Of a stretch of 40,919 nucleotides of DNA, positions 1 through 10,975 are shown in pieces. Position 1 is the first letter of the stretch. Each line of letters begins with the position of its first letter. A program made the translations under genes and the position numbers. The DNA is taken from contig NW_024468560.1 in the NCBI RefSeq assembly GCF_001632365.1, positions 1 to 40,919 of the forward strand. The letters are read 5' to 3'. Under the pieces are notes generated by a model. It was not told the DNA's origin, made no database searches, and saw nothing but the letters and a program-made list of their open reading frames with translations. Source of the stretch: Laetiporus sulphureus 93-53. Its lineage: Eukaryota; Basidiomycota; Agaricomycetes; Polyporales; Laetiporaceae.

Positions 1-2
1 AT

Positions 3-1539
3 CGAGATATAACATCATTACAAAGTATGCTGGGAAATAGTTACGGTGCCTCTCTATCGTCGACATCCAGTGTTTCTAATAGCCCATCATCTGCGGATCT
101 CCAGTCCTACCGTATGTACTCTGTTACCATCGTAGTGATCTCTCACTGAAACGGTATTTCAGTCAATCTCTTCTTCTCCGCATATCTGCCAAACATGCCC
201 ATCATTCATCCAGCTACCTTCACGTTTGAGGGGAAATCGCCGCTGCTGCTTGCAGCCATGCAAGCGTGCAGCGCATTGTATGTCAAGACACGTGCTGCCG
301 ACCAATTCATCAATTCGGTCCTTACGAAAGCGAGAGACGAACTCATCGTTGAGTTTGTAAGTCACACCTTATGCGGCTTGTGCCTGGCAATATCGGTTTA
401 CCTGTATACAGGGAAAGGAGTCTGTCGATTGGGAGCGTCAAATTGAATTGATCCTTGCCATGGATCTCTTACAAACTCTGGGTTTATTCCACAAAACCTC
501 GAAGCAACGTACGCTTTCAGCTGTTTATCATGGAGTCTTAACAATGGTAAGTGCATATATACGGACATGTTCAATCGGTATTGAAGGTCTTGTAGATGAT
601 ACGTTTAAGTGATTTCGGCGAACAGATCTCGAAGTGGACAGCGCCGGAAAACATAGAGCCATCTTCACTCGATCAGCTTTGGCGCGATTGGGCAATTCGA
701 GAGACTGCTAAGAGGTGACTAGCATTCTGTCATCTCTCATGTTGCATTCCTTGCTGATATCAGTGTGCGTGCAGGGCTCTCACGCTCTCGTACTTGCACG
801 ATGGCTGTCATTGCTTGTATTACGATCTCCGTCCCACCTACGTGACATCCGAATTCGACATCGACCTCCCTTGCGAGAACACTCTATGGGCAGCTACAAC
901 AGCAGAGGAGTGGCTTTCGGTCCTCCAAAAACCATCACCGTACGGGACGATCTCGGAACGCCTTCGCGGTCCTTCTCTCCGGGGAACTTACGCCCGGCTG
1001 GAGAATGCGGGCGATTCGCTCCTGCACCCGTACTGCCCCCTTTGCACATTTCGTCGTCATCCACGCAATTCTGCGCCAGTTCTTCGAGGAAGACATCGAG
1101 TCTCGGTTGTCAGAGACGGCGACAGATGGCGACGCTTTACTTGAGCATGCCAGCCGCATCAGCGAAGGACGATTATGGCCGTTGCAAGCTACCCTGCACA
1201 ACTGGCTCCAAAGCTGGTTGGGCTCACCAGATTCGCCGCCGTATTCGAACGGGGTCCCACGCTTCCTCGAACAGGCCTTGACGTACTACTGGATTGCACA
1301 GATTGCCATCATGGCGTACCGAGAGCGCCTGCCGCCGTTCTGCGGGAGGACATACCTTATGTCAGGGGAGGCCAAGTTCTGCCTGATCAAGAAGTGGGAG
1401 ATGCACATCCGCGAGTTCCTGCACAGCGGGGCTAAGGAGCCCACCTTATTCTTGGAGGAGTTCGTTAAAGTGCGCCGTTTTGCAGGAGCCTGATGCGGGA
1501 GAGTGGGCGGGCGTGCTGGGATTCTTCTCGGATACGTGA
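3..1539 (+). pseudogene. Fungal-specific transcription factor domain protein, 3' part, two apparent frameshifts
   Basis: The spliced product matches the fungal_trans (PF04082) middle region of fungal zinc-finger regulators; the DNA-binding part would lie before the window. Exons that join in frame are 3-111, 163-356, 412-546, 596-714 and 775-1539, with introns of 49-60 nt starting GTATGT, GTAAGT, GTAAGT and GTGACT. Family hallmarks are FSAYLPNMPIIHPATF, LLLAAMQACSALYVKTR, DLLQTLGLFH, the W-x2-W-x2-RETAKR stretch, LSYLHDGCH, FAHFVVIHAILRQFFEE and a C-terminal GVLGFF. The frame slips by +1 at the C-run near 1036-1041 (removing one C gives CPFAHF) and again near 1465-1483. The second slip could instead be a very short intron ending TTTTGCAG. 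I infer a nuclear regulator now broken, or an assembly with homopolymer errors. Confidence 0.8.
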
Positions 1540-1806
1540 TGTCCTTGCGTGTAGATACTCAGCTGAGACCTCCCGGCCTCATGCACATGGCACGCAGAAT
1601 TAGAAACTATGCGGATCATAACGAAGAGCCAGCTCATCCGAGAGGAGCTCGTCCTGCTTATCCTTGGCATGTCCACTACAACTATAAATCGACAAAGTAC
1701 ATTGACTAGGCCGTTCCAGGCGACTACAACAGGTTCTGTTCGATCGCTTGAACAGGAGAACTCATAAGATTTTCTTGGATCGCATTGGATCACTTTGATA
1801 CCCTCG

Positions 1807-1842
1807 ACGAAATTCGCAGCATCAACGAAATTCGCAGCATAA
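1807..1842. repeat. 18-bp tandem duplication
   Basis: The unit begins ACGAAATTCGCAGCAT and occurs twice, with only the last two bases differing between copies. Confidence 0.9.
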
Positions 1843-2626
1843 CGACGGCACAAGAGAATGCGAACTTGCTTGTGCGAGGAAGATGACGAATTGCAAAACC
1901 CAGGGAGCACTGAGGACACGGAGAACGGTATTTGGTCGGGAAAATCTGAATACGTCCTAAACCCGCATGGCACGACGGACAGTGAGGGGCCTGGTGCCAC
2001 ATCAGCGGAAAGACTACGCCACAGCTAAGAGTACCGGCCAGGAAGGGGTGGCAAACCGTAACCCTTGCACGCTACACATCCGCCTTGGCATCATCAGGCG
2101 TCTTCGGAGACTAGGGGACTGTATGGTTACGGCTAACCTCCAGATTTCTGCCTGCGTTTTAGATCAAGGGGGAGCGTTAGATCCATCAGCATTACGTATG
2201 CCGAAGGTAGCGAAATGATGAATATCTTAGAATATCAACGCAAGAGTCATGGAGAGTGGCCAGGCTCTGGCGTTACACACCAGGCCACAACGGTCAGCAC
2301 ATGATCAGATGCTCCGATGCCAGAAGGACAGCACGGGGACCATTTCGAGCAGTGAAATAGACGAGTCGGCACTTGTGGAAATATGATGTTTCGCCGTATA
2401 TGCTGGCCACCTGCAATAATGTCGACATCCTTTCGATGTTCCACCGCTCTCGATTCAACGCACTCTCAGTTCGTCCGCACTCCGTGCCCTTCGACGTTGA
2501 TGTTACTTCTCCCTAGGTCAGCATGACACCCCTGTCAGCATCATTATATCGTCTAAATCTTCTTGTCTTTCTGATGCTATAAGTGATGAATATAGGACAC
2601 CGGCGAGTTAGGAGCAAGGTAGATTG

Positions 2627-2692
2627 CGAAGTACATAAGGCCAGTGCGCTGATCTACGACGAAGTACATAAGGCCAGTGCGCTGATCTACGA
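2627..2692. repeat. 33-bp perfect tandem duplication
   Basis: The unit starts CGAAGTACATAAGGCC and ends CTGATCTACGA. Two identical copies lie head to tail, with no coding frame recognised around them. Confidence 0.95.
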
Positions 2693-2852
2693 AAATGACG
2701 CCTGATGCAGATGGACCGTACATACAAGATGGGCCTACTATAACTTAACGTTTACACTGAAATCTTGTCCGTATACAGCTCTGATAGCTGGTCCTATGAG
2801 TAATGTGAATATATACTGCAATCAAGTATGGGTGAGTAAAGCCAGACATTCA

Positions 2853-4213
2853 TCATCGGCACCCATCGAGCGGTACAGCTGAAATCCTTTTCATGGCCGT
2901 CGTTTTCCTCTCTCCTTTCGCTACCCTCTTCAGTCGTTCAAGACATGTCTGAATGCTCCTCGACTGCAGCCTGACAGGTATGATGTAGCCCGTGAATGCA
3001 GGATGCTGCGCTGTTTGCAGAGAGTCTTGAATTTGGTTGTTCAGCTCCTGCAGTGTCTGCAATGCCCCAACTGTGTACGCCAGGGCGTGCCTGCGGTGAC
3101 TATCGATGCGATGTATCAAGGTCAAGTCACTATCAAGATGATGCAACTTGTCTTGATTCCAGCCAAGATACGTCCACCATTGGGCAAGAATAGTTGCCCT
3201 TCGGTGAGTCAACTTGGCATGATCTTGGACTATGAGTTCGTGTAACACTGCCAGCTGCTGTTTCAGCCAGACCAGTCTTGATTGGTAAAGCTCTCCATCA
3301 ACCAGAAGCGTCTTCATGAAGGCTGAAGCGATCGCCGTGGGATCCACCCATGGCTCTAATTGCTGTGACTTGGACAATCCCTCATCGTCAGATAGCCATG
3401 GTCTGGATAGATATGGACAGTTCTGCTGATGAACAGCAAAATCGTCTGCAATGGAGATGCTGCAAGGTAGCTAGGTAAAGCTCATATCTGTGATCGAAGG
3501 TTTATGTACTCACTGATCAATCGCACTTAAGACAGCAGCCTTGAACTTTTGAAGCCCTTGTGATGACTCTTCGGCTCCCTTTGACAGGTCATCCAGCACA
3601 GCAGTCAATCGCTCTGCACTGGGCAGAGAGCTAACCCACACTAGCGGGACGAGTTCTCCTGTCACAATCCCTGCCTTCATCAGGTCAATACTGAACCCCG
3701 AGTTGCGGAGGGCAGCATCAAGCCATTCGTCGAAATAATCCCGGTCTATCTTCGTCCAGATGCTCTGGTCTAATGACACAAAATTTGGAGTGTCCCGCGG
3801 TGTAATTGTGAGGGCATCAGGAACCTGAGAAGAATTGGGACAAGGCAGAAGCAAAGGTAGGAGAGGCAAGGAGCATAACAAATGTGCTATGGAACCTTGA
3901 ATGAGCACGGCCGTCTTTAGAATCAGCCATGCGCAGACGTATAATGACAAGGGGCGCTTTGCCTAATTCAGAGCGGTGCCGACAACATTAATCGCATAGA
4001 TGGCCGACGGGCGTACAACATGAGTGGAGAAACCCCTAAGAAAGCGAAGTGGATAGCTCGACTGCATGCCATCGAAGGTCTGCCAATGTCAATGACGTAA
4101 GTATGCAGAAGTGGCCTAAGAGCACTCACATTCACAGGAGCTGGCATATTTATCTCGCTTAGGGATGTGGCAGACAAAGGAAATGGTGGAACCTTCTGCA
4201 TCGCTACCGGCAT
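2853..4213 (-). CDS. Multi-exon hypothetical membrane protein
   Basis: I do not recognise the family. A consistent spliced model exists: exon 4213-4130, intron 4129-4080 (GTGAGT..GCAG, 50 nt), exon 4079-4017, intron 4016-3963 (54 nt), exon 3962-3514, intron 3513-3460 (GTGAGT..TTGCAG, 54 nt), exon 3459-2853. All phases agree. The product starts MPVAMQKVPPF and has a Leu-rich hydrophobic segment (LSLYVCAWLILKTAVLIQ, then a Leu/Pro run). It continues with an acidic/aromatic region containing WTKIDRDYFDEWLDAALRN and GELVPLVWVSSLPSAERL, and ends in a long charged, helix-rich tail (WLKQQLAVLHELIVQDHAK). The second intron is the weakest call: without it a TAG lies in frame. A TATA-like run lies just upstream of the ATG. 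It is among the most intact host genes in the window, with a membrane-anchored product inferred. Confidence 0.55.
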
Positions 4214-4224
4214 GCGTGCAGGCG

Positions 4225-4235
4225 CATATATATAC
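4225..4235 (-). promoter_or_regulatory. TATA-like box upstream of the minus-strand gene at 4213
   Basis: GTATATATATG reads on the minus strand about 12-22 nt before the chosen ATG. If it is functional, either the leader is very short or translation starts at a downstream ATG (the fifth codon is also ATG). Confidence 0.35.
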
Positions 4236-4990
4236 TATCATGACTTGCTGTAGTCCAAGAATCATCAGTCACACTCGCAGTCGTAACGTAAGTCTTCACC
4301 CACCTAGCTAGTACGGACACCCCTACCCTCTCTTCTCCGCCCATGCCCATCTCGCTTCTCTGCCCATGCCCATCTTGCTTCTCTTCCCGCAGCGACGTCC
4401 CCTCACCCATATCCCCGTGCTGGATCTGCTGCCAGGTGCTGTGCGAGTTCTGCACGCTGAACATGCCTGTACTGCTCATGCCCCGAGAACAGCGATGCAC
4501 TCATTGCAGAGGGCAAGCCTGACGGCGGCGTGCGGGAGAGCACCATCGGAGAGTTGTTACCACATAATTTTGGCCCGGAGCATCTGGAGCTGCCGCGGAG
4601 ATCATGAAGAATGGAACGGAGAGAAACGAAGGTAAATGATAGCTGAAGGATATATACGTATACAGTGTCTACATGAATGCTAGTAGTACAATAAACGAAC
4701 ATATTCACGCAGAGCATGACCTTGTTCTTAATTTATAGTGACGGCCGTAAACCATGCTGCTCGTCAGACCCGTCATGATGCAGCTGCTCCTGCTCTTGCC
4801 GCTCCTTGAAATCCTGCATGCCTCGATGGATCTCCTGCCGCCACTCGTGTCCTTACTCTCTTGCTTCTCGTCGCACCTGTGTGAGGTTGCAGGCAGCAGC
4901 AAGATGGTTACCTTGAGGCTGATCCCAACCAGCTGCAGGTCAGAGCATTAGGGTGCCATCAGAATCTCACAGTCCATTGTTTAGAAAATA
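4236..4990. other. Intergenic stretch, no gene recognised
   Basis: Open frames exist on both strands but show no domain and no supporting splice pattern. A pyrimidine-rich imperfect direct repeat (CCCATGCCCATCTYGCTTCT) lies around 4331-4386. Confidence 0.4.
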
Positions 4991-5587
4991 TCAACTGCGC
5001 ACCAGCAGGCCCACGGAGACCATCACCAAGTTCTTCTCTGTATCCTCGTCATTTTCATTAGGCTCTGTTATGAGAAACTCGGAGTGCGTCGAGAGTCTCC
5101 GCGAGCATGGCCACTCATACTGGTGGCGGGCCTCCGGACTAGGCGAACGAGCGGCGGCCATACAGTGCATCGTAGGTGGCGGTGATTGCCCGAAAGCGGC
5201 TATGCCGCTTCCCGGGCGAATCTTCCCTGGCGAGTCAGGTTGAAACACCCTGACGAGGTCGTAGTCTGCGGGATTGAAGGATAGAGGACTAGTCAGTTAG
5301 CGTCATGAAGATAATGTTATGCTATGGGGACGCGGCGCAGAGTGCACCAGAGACAGTTGTGAAATAGGAGATGCGAGCTGTAGCTGGAATGGCATGGACA
5401 GGAGAGAAGAGGAGGGGAGATGCACACATCTTGTTTTGATGTCCTTCTGGATGCGGGAGATAGAATATTTGGTACGGGTGGGATGCACTTTGGAGGGGTA
5501 TTCGAGGTGGTCGTGGTGACGGTGCGCAAACGAAGGTGTGGGCGAGCACGCAGCAGGGCACGCTCACAGCACGGGCAGCTTCAGCAT
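4991..5587 (-). pseudogene. Degenerate J-domain (DnaJ-like) protein gene, probably mitochondrial type
   Basis: Three reading frames must be combined, so I treat it as a pseudogene. On the minus strand an N-terminal basic/Thr-rich stretch (MLKLPVL start; RTVTTTTSNTPPK in another frame) is followed by HPYQIFYLP. One frame over comes QKDIKTR, then a GT..CCGCAG intron (5427-5266, with CTAACTGAC upstream of the acceptor) that joins exactly to YYDLVRVFQPDSP. That is the helix II and HPD-loop pattern of a J domain, with QPD in place of HPD. The rest (GKIRPGSGIAAF... to a stop at 4991) includes a hydrophobic tail, MVSVGLLV. J proteins stimulate Hsp70 ATPase through HPD, so QPD plus the frame breaks argue for loss of function. 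The intron is long for this locus (162 nt) and may hide a further exon. Confidence 0.5.
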
Positions 5588-5927
5588 CAGCGCCGCGCCG
5601 CCGCGAGGGTGAAAATTTTAATCACCAGAGACATGGGTTGACCGTGTCAAACTCCGGTTTAATACGCTAAAATTCCCTTTTATGGCAATACATTCACAAT
5701 ATCATACCGAATTTATCAGGGTCACATATGGTCCGTGTCAGTGAATATTCAGATTGCTGATGGGCATGAAAAGGAAACGTCCAACGGTCGCACAAATGTT
5801 TAGGTCGCGCGGACTTGGGCAGACCTGGGTGGGAAGAGCGGGTGGTTAGAAGGAGGTGTGTGTGCTACAATTTCGACGGAATCAATTCAGCGAGATCTCC
5901 ATTGGTACACAAGCACGTACATAGTGA
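5588..5927. other. Intergenic stretch
   Basis: I see no gene, tRNA or repeat unit here. It separates the J-domain relic from the fold-back element. Confidence 0.4.
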
Positions 5928-6266
5928 CACAGCCCTGCACAGATTTATTTTTCCACGGAAAACCTGATGGAAAAATGGTGAAAATATCTTAAGTCTGGAT
6001 ATGAAAATAGTTTGGAAATCAGGTGGAGACAATTGAATTATGTTACAATTGCTTCACTGAAACATATCAGTATCACATATTTTTGGACTGAAATATCTTC
6101 CTTTGGGAAATAGTTTCACTATTGCTGATACGTTTCGGTAAAACAATCATAACATAATTTAATTGTCTCCGCCCAATTTTCAAACTATTTCCATATCCAG
6201 ATATAAGATATTTTCACCATTTTTGCATCAGGTTTCCCGTGGAAAAATAAATCTATGCAGGCTGTG
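5928..6266. mobile_element. Fold-back / MITE-like palindromic element
   Basis: About 145 nt on the left (starting CACAGCCCTGCACAGATT) is nearly the reverse complement of the right end (ending AATCTATGCAGGCTGTG). The match continues through ATTTTTCCACGG, AAAATGGTGAAAATATCTT, TCTGGATATG, GAGACAATT and ATTATGTTA, with a short unpaired centre. The block is AT-rich and non-coding. Nearly full-length inverted arms are typical of non-autonomous DNA transposons. I could not settle a target-site duplication, so the superfamily is open. Confidence 0.75.
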
Positions 6267-7024
6267 CGATGGTAGAACATATATAGCAGAACGTCATGAA
6301 TGATGGCAGTCTAGATGCGGAAAGAACTCCAGACAGTCTCTCGCTTATCCGACAACTGCTCTCCTTCAAACTGACCTCACAGACAACTTGCCGACAACCA
6401 GTATGGAAGAGACATCAATGCGCCTTCGAAAGCAAGTCCTGCTGACTCGGAGGACGTGGTTCGGCAGCTTGGATATCTTGCAGCAGGACAAAGAATGCTT
6501 AGGTCTATCAGCAAAGCATATCATTTCAACGTGATCATACCCTTTGGCCTGCATTCATGGACACCAGATTGGTCGCAGGCATCGCAGTCTTGCAGAAGAT
6601 TGGGTGATACACATCAAGGCAAGCTGCCAGATGCGACGAGTCACGAAAGACAGCACTGTGGCCTATCGAAAGATGCCCGAGATAGGTGCCCGCGCAAGTC
6701 TCGACCTATGCCTCCTCCCGCTGTCTTTTACCCTCCACCTTTGTTCAGCATTTTCTTCTGCACACTCCACGTGCTGCCTGTAGAGCTGTACCATGCCATG
6801 TGAACAGATTCGTGCTACCTGTAGAGCTGTACCATGCCATGTGAACAGATTCATGCTGCCGACGGTGTCTGCCCGATACTATGCACAGGGCCCATAAAAA
6901 GAAAGGAGGTTTTCTGGGTTTCCCTTTAGGCAACAGCACCAGAAGGGTGAGGCTTTGAAGGAATATATGAGTCGCGTGGCAGCTGCTCGTATAGCCAGCG
7001 CTTTGTGCTGAGATAATGTGAGTG
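6267..7024. other. Left flank of element A; no gene recognised
   Basis: A frame around 6400-6600 and its opposite strand stay open but match nothing I know. It contains a 41-bp tandem duplication at 6771-6852. The last five bases (GAGTG, 7020-7024) are one side of the element A target duplication. Confidence 0.4.
6771..6852. repeat. 41-bp tandem duplication
   Basis: The unit GTGCTRCCTGTAGAGCTG... ending ACAGATTC is repeated twice in tandem with one visible mismatch. Confidence 0.9.
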
Positions 7025-7469
7025 TGTCACAGTTTTTCCACGCCACAAGTCTCAAGTGTCCACAGACCATTATTTATCCACCCAGTTACCATATATAGAG
7101 TGTACCACTACACCTCCATGTGTATATCATAGAATATCTATGCCACTCGGACATTCCTCAGACATGTACCAGTCACGTGACCCTACATCATAGTGACATC
7201 ATAGGCCTGGACTCCGTAGACACTCCTAGACTTAGACCGACTCCACTAGGCCTGAGCACGCCATAGCATGCCATAATGATGTATTAGTACGAATCTAGGG
7301 TATGCAGGGTCCTACACCCAGTACCAGGGGTCTTACCCCACTATATATATACTGGCTTGAGCTGAGGCCTACCCCTCAGTTTCGAGTTGGTCTTTACTCC
7401 TCTACTCAGACCAGAGAACCCTGACAGGTTAGATGAGAGCAGATCCAGGAGTTCCTGAGATTCTTTACA
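7025..7469 (+). repeat. Element A 5' LTR
   Basis: It starts TGTCACAG and ends TTTACA, and aligns along its length with 28778-29228. It carries a GTCACGTGAC palindrome at 7172-7181 and a TATA run at 7343-7351. Confidence 0.95.
7343..7388 (+). promoter_or_regulatory. Element A LTR promoter: TATA box and predicted transcript 5' end
   Basis: TATATATAT at 7343-7351 is followed 34 nt later by CAGTTTCGAGTT (7377-7388). The latter is the exact reverse complement of the site just inside the LTR. In self-priming elements the RNA 5' end pairs with the PBS, so 7377 is the predicted transcription start. Confidence 0.7.
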
Positions 7470-7470
7470 T

Positions 7471-7482
7471 AACTCGAAACTG
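7471..7482 (+). other. Element A primer binding site, self-priming type
   Basis: AACTCGAAACTG starts two nucleotides after the LTR end and is the 12-nt reverse complement of 7377-7388. No TGG-type tRNA complement is present. Tf1 of fission yeast and related elements prime minus-strand DNA with the 5' end of their own RNA through such a site. Confidence 0.8.
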
Positions 7483-8429
7483 CTCCTCTTGTTCTGTGGT
7501 CACCGGTCGATGCCTCAGAATGTATACAGCTGTCGATCACTTCCATCTCTATCGTGCTCACCCAGAGCTCTTCCCACTTTCCTCAGGCTTAGCCGCGCCC
7601 TGCTGAACCTCTTTGGTGAAGCAAATATGCGAATTATTAGTCAGAATACAAGGCCCTAAACCAGCCTCCTGGGAAAGTGGGCGACATACTACAGTCCTAA
7701 ACTTTGCCGTGACCCTAAGCGTAAGGGGACTTTCTAGTCAACCTAGTGGTTGAAACCAATAGGGCTGTTAAGAGGGGCCGGAGAGCCTGACGATGACAGA
7801 ATCTACTAGGAGAAAGGGACGCAGTACTCCTTAAAAGGGTACCACTATTGAGGATTCACCACAGCTAAAGTGCACCAGTGGACCTCTGAAGTGTGGGACT
7901 GCTCGTCCATATAAAATATCCTCAGCCAAGCTGTCATGCATCTGGATAGTCTAACTATCTAACTACAGTAGGGTGCGGTCTGCTTATGACAGCGCATCTG
8001 GATCAGTAGTAACAACCGCAGACAAGAGAGAACTTGCGGGAGGTCAGGGACACCTTTGAAAGAAACCCACTACAGGAAGCTGTGAATCAGAAACACTTCT
8101 GGACTGCTCCGGTGTGACCTGCAAAAACCTCGAGTAGCGAGGGACTAAACCTACTTGCTCAGTGCTAAAGTGGCACCAGACGCGTATTCAACCCCTGCGC
8201 AGTTCTGACCTCTTAGGGGTTTAGTTACCAATACATACATAGACAAATAGTCATTTGACGTGGGACGAACTCTTGGAAAGCTCTGCTGGAACGGCAGGTG
8301 AACCAAGGTTACATCCCTTCAGAGGTAGTTGGACACTGGTGGTGAAATAATCAAAGACCACAAAGATTCCTCTGCGACTGCGAACCATGTCATTCAGGAC
8401 TCCGTAGTAACTAGACCTACTAGGAGTAG
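7483..8429 (+). other. Element A leader between PBS and gag
   Basis: This region of about 950 nt has stops in all frames and no domain. It may be the untranslated leader or a badly decayed gag N-terminus. Confidence 0.45.
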
Positions 8430-10975
8430 CAGGACTTTAAAGCTGTGTCTGGGTCATTACAAGGCCTTGGTGAAGAACAACTGGTCAAGACCGCGAGTAG
8501 ATCCCAGCATCAAATGCAAAGGTTCTCGTTGGAAGGATACACAGAAATCTATACCATAGCTCCAGGACTGATAGAGTGGGATCAGATCTATGAGCATATC
8601 AGCGTCGTATTCCGGGCAGACTTCATCTACCAACCTCACGTCGCACAAGCTCATTTCATCCTATATCGCTATCGAGTCGTCATCGACTATTATGAAAGGC
8701 TCGAATATCAGCCACATCGCATAGTCCGGGAGGCCCCCACATGACTTGAATCGGTAGAAGACGACAAGGGGTTGTACCATCTCCTGTTTAACAAAGAATA
8801 CGGTATCTCCTCCGACGAAGAAGAACCTTTCTGAATAGGTCGCCAACACCCGGACCAGGCAACACCACCGAAAATGGCTGCACAATCCGATCACTCCATA
8901 GAAGAACTCCTGAACCCCGAAGGCTAAGGATCCAGGGCACCCACTCCAATGTCATTTGATGACACCAACATCATTGCTCCCACCCCCAGATACTTCATGA
9001 CGCCGGCCATGTTGGAGGCCATTCCCCAGAGAAGGGGACCTTCAGCAAGGCTGGTGGATGAATTTGCCACCCTGTACCCTAATGAACCAAGGACAGGAAG
9101 GTGCTTTCATCAATGGGAGTACGATATCTGGGCGCGGGATCATTCTGAAGAAGATAAAACCCGGTATTGAACCTCACAGGTAGATGTGGTGGCAAGACAT
9201 GGAGGGGCAGAAAGGGGCCAAGACTATGTTTGGTTGAGCCACGCCTCAGGAACCCTGCCAGGGTACGAACAATACATGTTCCCTGACAACAGGTGAGGTT
9301 ACTATCTGGCACGACCCAGCCTCCCACCTCCAACAGAAGAAACCCCTGGATTCTGGACACAACCCGTGGACATGCGATGGGCCTACCAGCACCTCTAAGC
9401 TGACTACAATCGCTTATGTGAATGACTTGACAATGCACAGAGGGAGTTGACGGAGGCACGAGAGTCACACTTGACCGTGGAAGCAACCTGAGACTGCCTC
9501 ATGAGGGAGAATGCAGAACTAAAAATCACCGCAGAACAGCGTGCTATAGAGGGTGGCAACCAGATTCACCAGCTAAAAACAGAGCTTGACGCCATAACCA
9601 AGGCGCTCAAGTCCAGTGAGGAGAGGGTGAAGGGCCTCGAAGATATCAACGAGACCCAGAAAGCTCAAATTACGAATCTGAAAGCCCTAGTGTGACCGCC
9701 ACCTCCTTCCCCCATTCGATCACCCAAGAAACCAATCGACAAAGGCAAGAAGAGGCAGGATCTTCTACAATGGAATATTCGGGAATGGGCAACAGGAGTC
9801 ACTGGACCTGCCGGCCCTAGCGGGCTCAAACCGACATGTCAGGCAAACCCTGAGCAGCCGCCCCCTAGGGTGCAGACGCCCCCAATTTCCCCAGCACATT
9901 CCTAAGAGGGAGACCAAGATGATGAATTGGCAGGGGCGCACTACGCATTTCCACCAGAGCAACCAGTTCTGCCACCAGATAGGGACCACCGCTCTGCAGC
10001 CCCCACTCCGGCATCCTCAGATGAAGTACATAGGAAGTCATTCCGAGGACCAAAGGTCAACCTCCCGGAATCATTCGACAGTATCAAAACCAAGGCTAAG
10101 GCATGGCTCGTCGATGTAATCAACTACATCGTCATGAAACCCAGCGAATTTGAGGATGAGCAGGCTAAGATTCGATGGGCCTTGTTGTACATTCGCAGAC
10201 CATAGATAGACCACTGGAAGGCTTCCCTCCTAGAATGAATGATGGAAGGTGTCGTGGTCTATGCCATGCTCCAGGACTTCATCACAGATTTCAAGAAAAT
10301 GTACTACCCTGCGAACCTGGAGCTGGAAGGTCAATGGATGCTGCGCACCATGCAGCAAAGGTTTAAGCCTTGGAAAGAGTTTGAAGCCGAATGGGAACAT
10401 TGGGTCAAGGTCTCAGGGTACAAGGATGAGCAGCTGCTGCTCCAATTACTTAGGACGGCCATGAGAAAGGAACTCTGTGATAGAGTATGGGCATCTGAAG
10501 GTATTAGCCAGAATGTCAATAGCTACGATCTGTGGAAACAGGTTGCAGCTCGGCTAGACCTTCAGCAGCAGCAGCAGTGGGCATCCACCTATGAGGACTG
10601 AAAGGGCAAGGGAAAAGTAAAAGACTCCAAGACCCGACAAGTCCACCAGGAGGAAGGTTCAACTACGGTAACAGCAAACACGGTCAGGACATCTGGAAGG
10701 GTGTCCGTCAGGAATGTTGATGAGGCAGGAAAAGCGGTGCCACACAAGGAAATGGTAGGCATGGAAAATGAATGCGACAAGCACCGAAAGTGTGGTACCT
10801 GCAGAAAGGAAAGGTCGAAAAAGGGGTCGTGCACAGATATATGGCACACCCACTACTACGACAGAAAGTCGCAGTGCTGGCGCAAAAAGGATGCCCAGCC
10901 TGCAGCTCAGGCTAATACGGTAGAAGAAACTGAGGCCATACAAGCATTCAAGGCAGCCATTGTGGCCAACCCCGC
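8430..10975 (+). pseudogene. Element A gag, 5' part, broken by about 13 stops and by B1
   Basis: A single frame runs from about 8430 to 10975 with stops at 8742, 8832, 8925, 9168, 9294, 9396, 9423, 9489, 9693, 9903, 10203, 10236 and 10599. Nine of these are TGA. The middle is a coiled-coil stretch (9501-9695), followed by a Pro-rich linker. The retroviral-like capsid portion lies at 9990-10600 (MLQDFITDFKKMYYP, WKEFEAEWEHWVK, LWKQVAARLDLQQQQQ). Next is a Cys/His-rich nucleocapsid-like region, CGTCRKERSKKGSC, then HTHYYDRKSQCW. The last codons are interrupted by B1, and the frame resumes at 23664. The product would form the cytoplasmic virus-like particle. Confidence 0.85.

Larger units (their letters stand above)
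1540..2852. other. Gene-free stretch with two short tandem duplications
   Basis: I see no gene here. Open frames on both strands lack recognisable domains and consistent splice sites. The stretch holds an 18-bp tandem duplication at 1807-1842 and a 33-bp perfect one at 2627-2692. Confidence 0.5.

Noticed and set aside
1446..2000. 184-codon minus-strand open frame
   Set aside because: It overlaps the end of the transcription factor gene, has no domain, and its composition looks like a shadow frame.
4403..4951. Several open frames on both strands, one with a Leu-rich start
   Set aside because: No consistent splice pattern or family match; overlapping frames on both strands suggest chance.
5922..6272. 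TA target duplication for the fold-back element
   Set aside because: TA dinucleotides lie at unequal distances from the two termini, so the duplication remains undetermined.
6456..6803. 115-codon plus-strand frame left of element A
   Set aside because: No recognisable motif, and the end runs into a tandem duplication.
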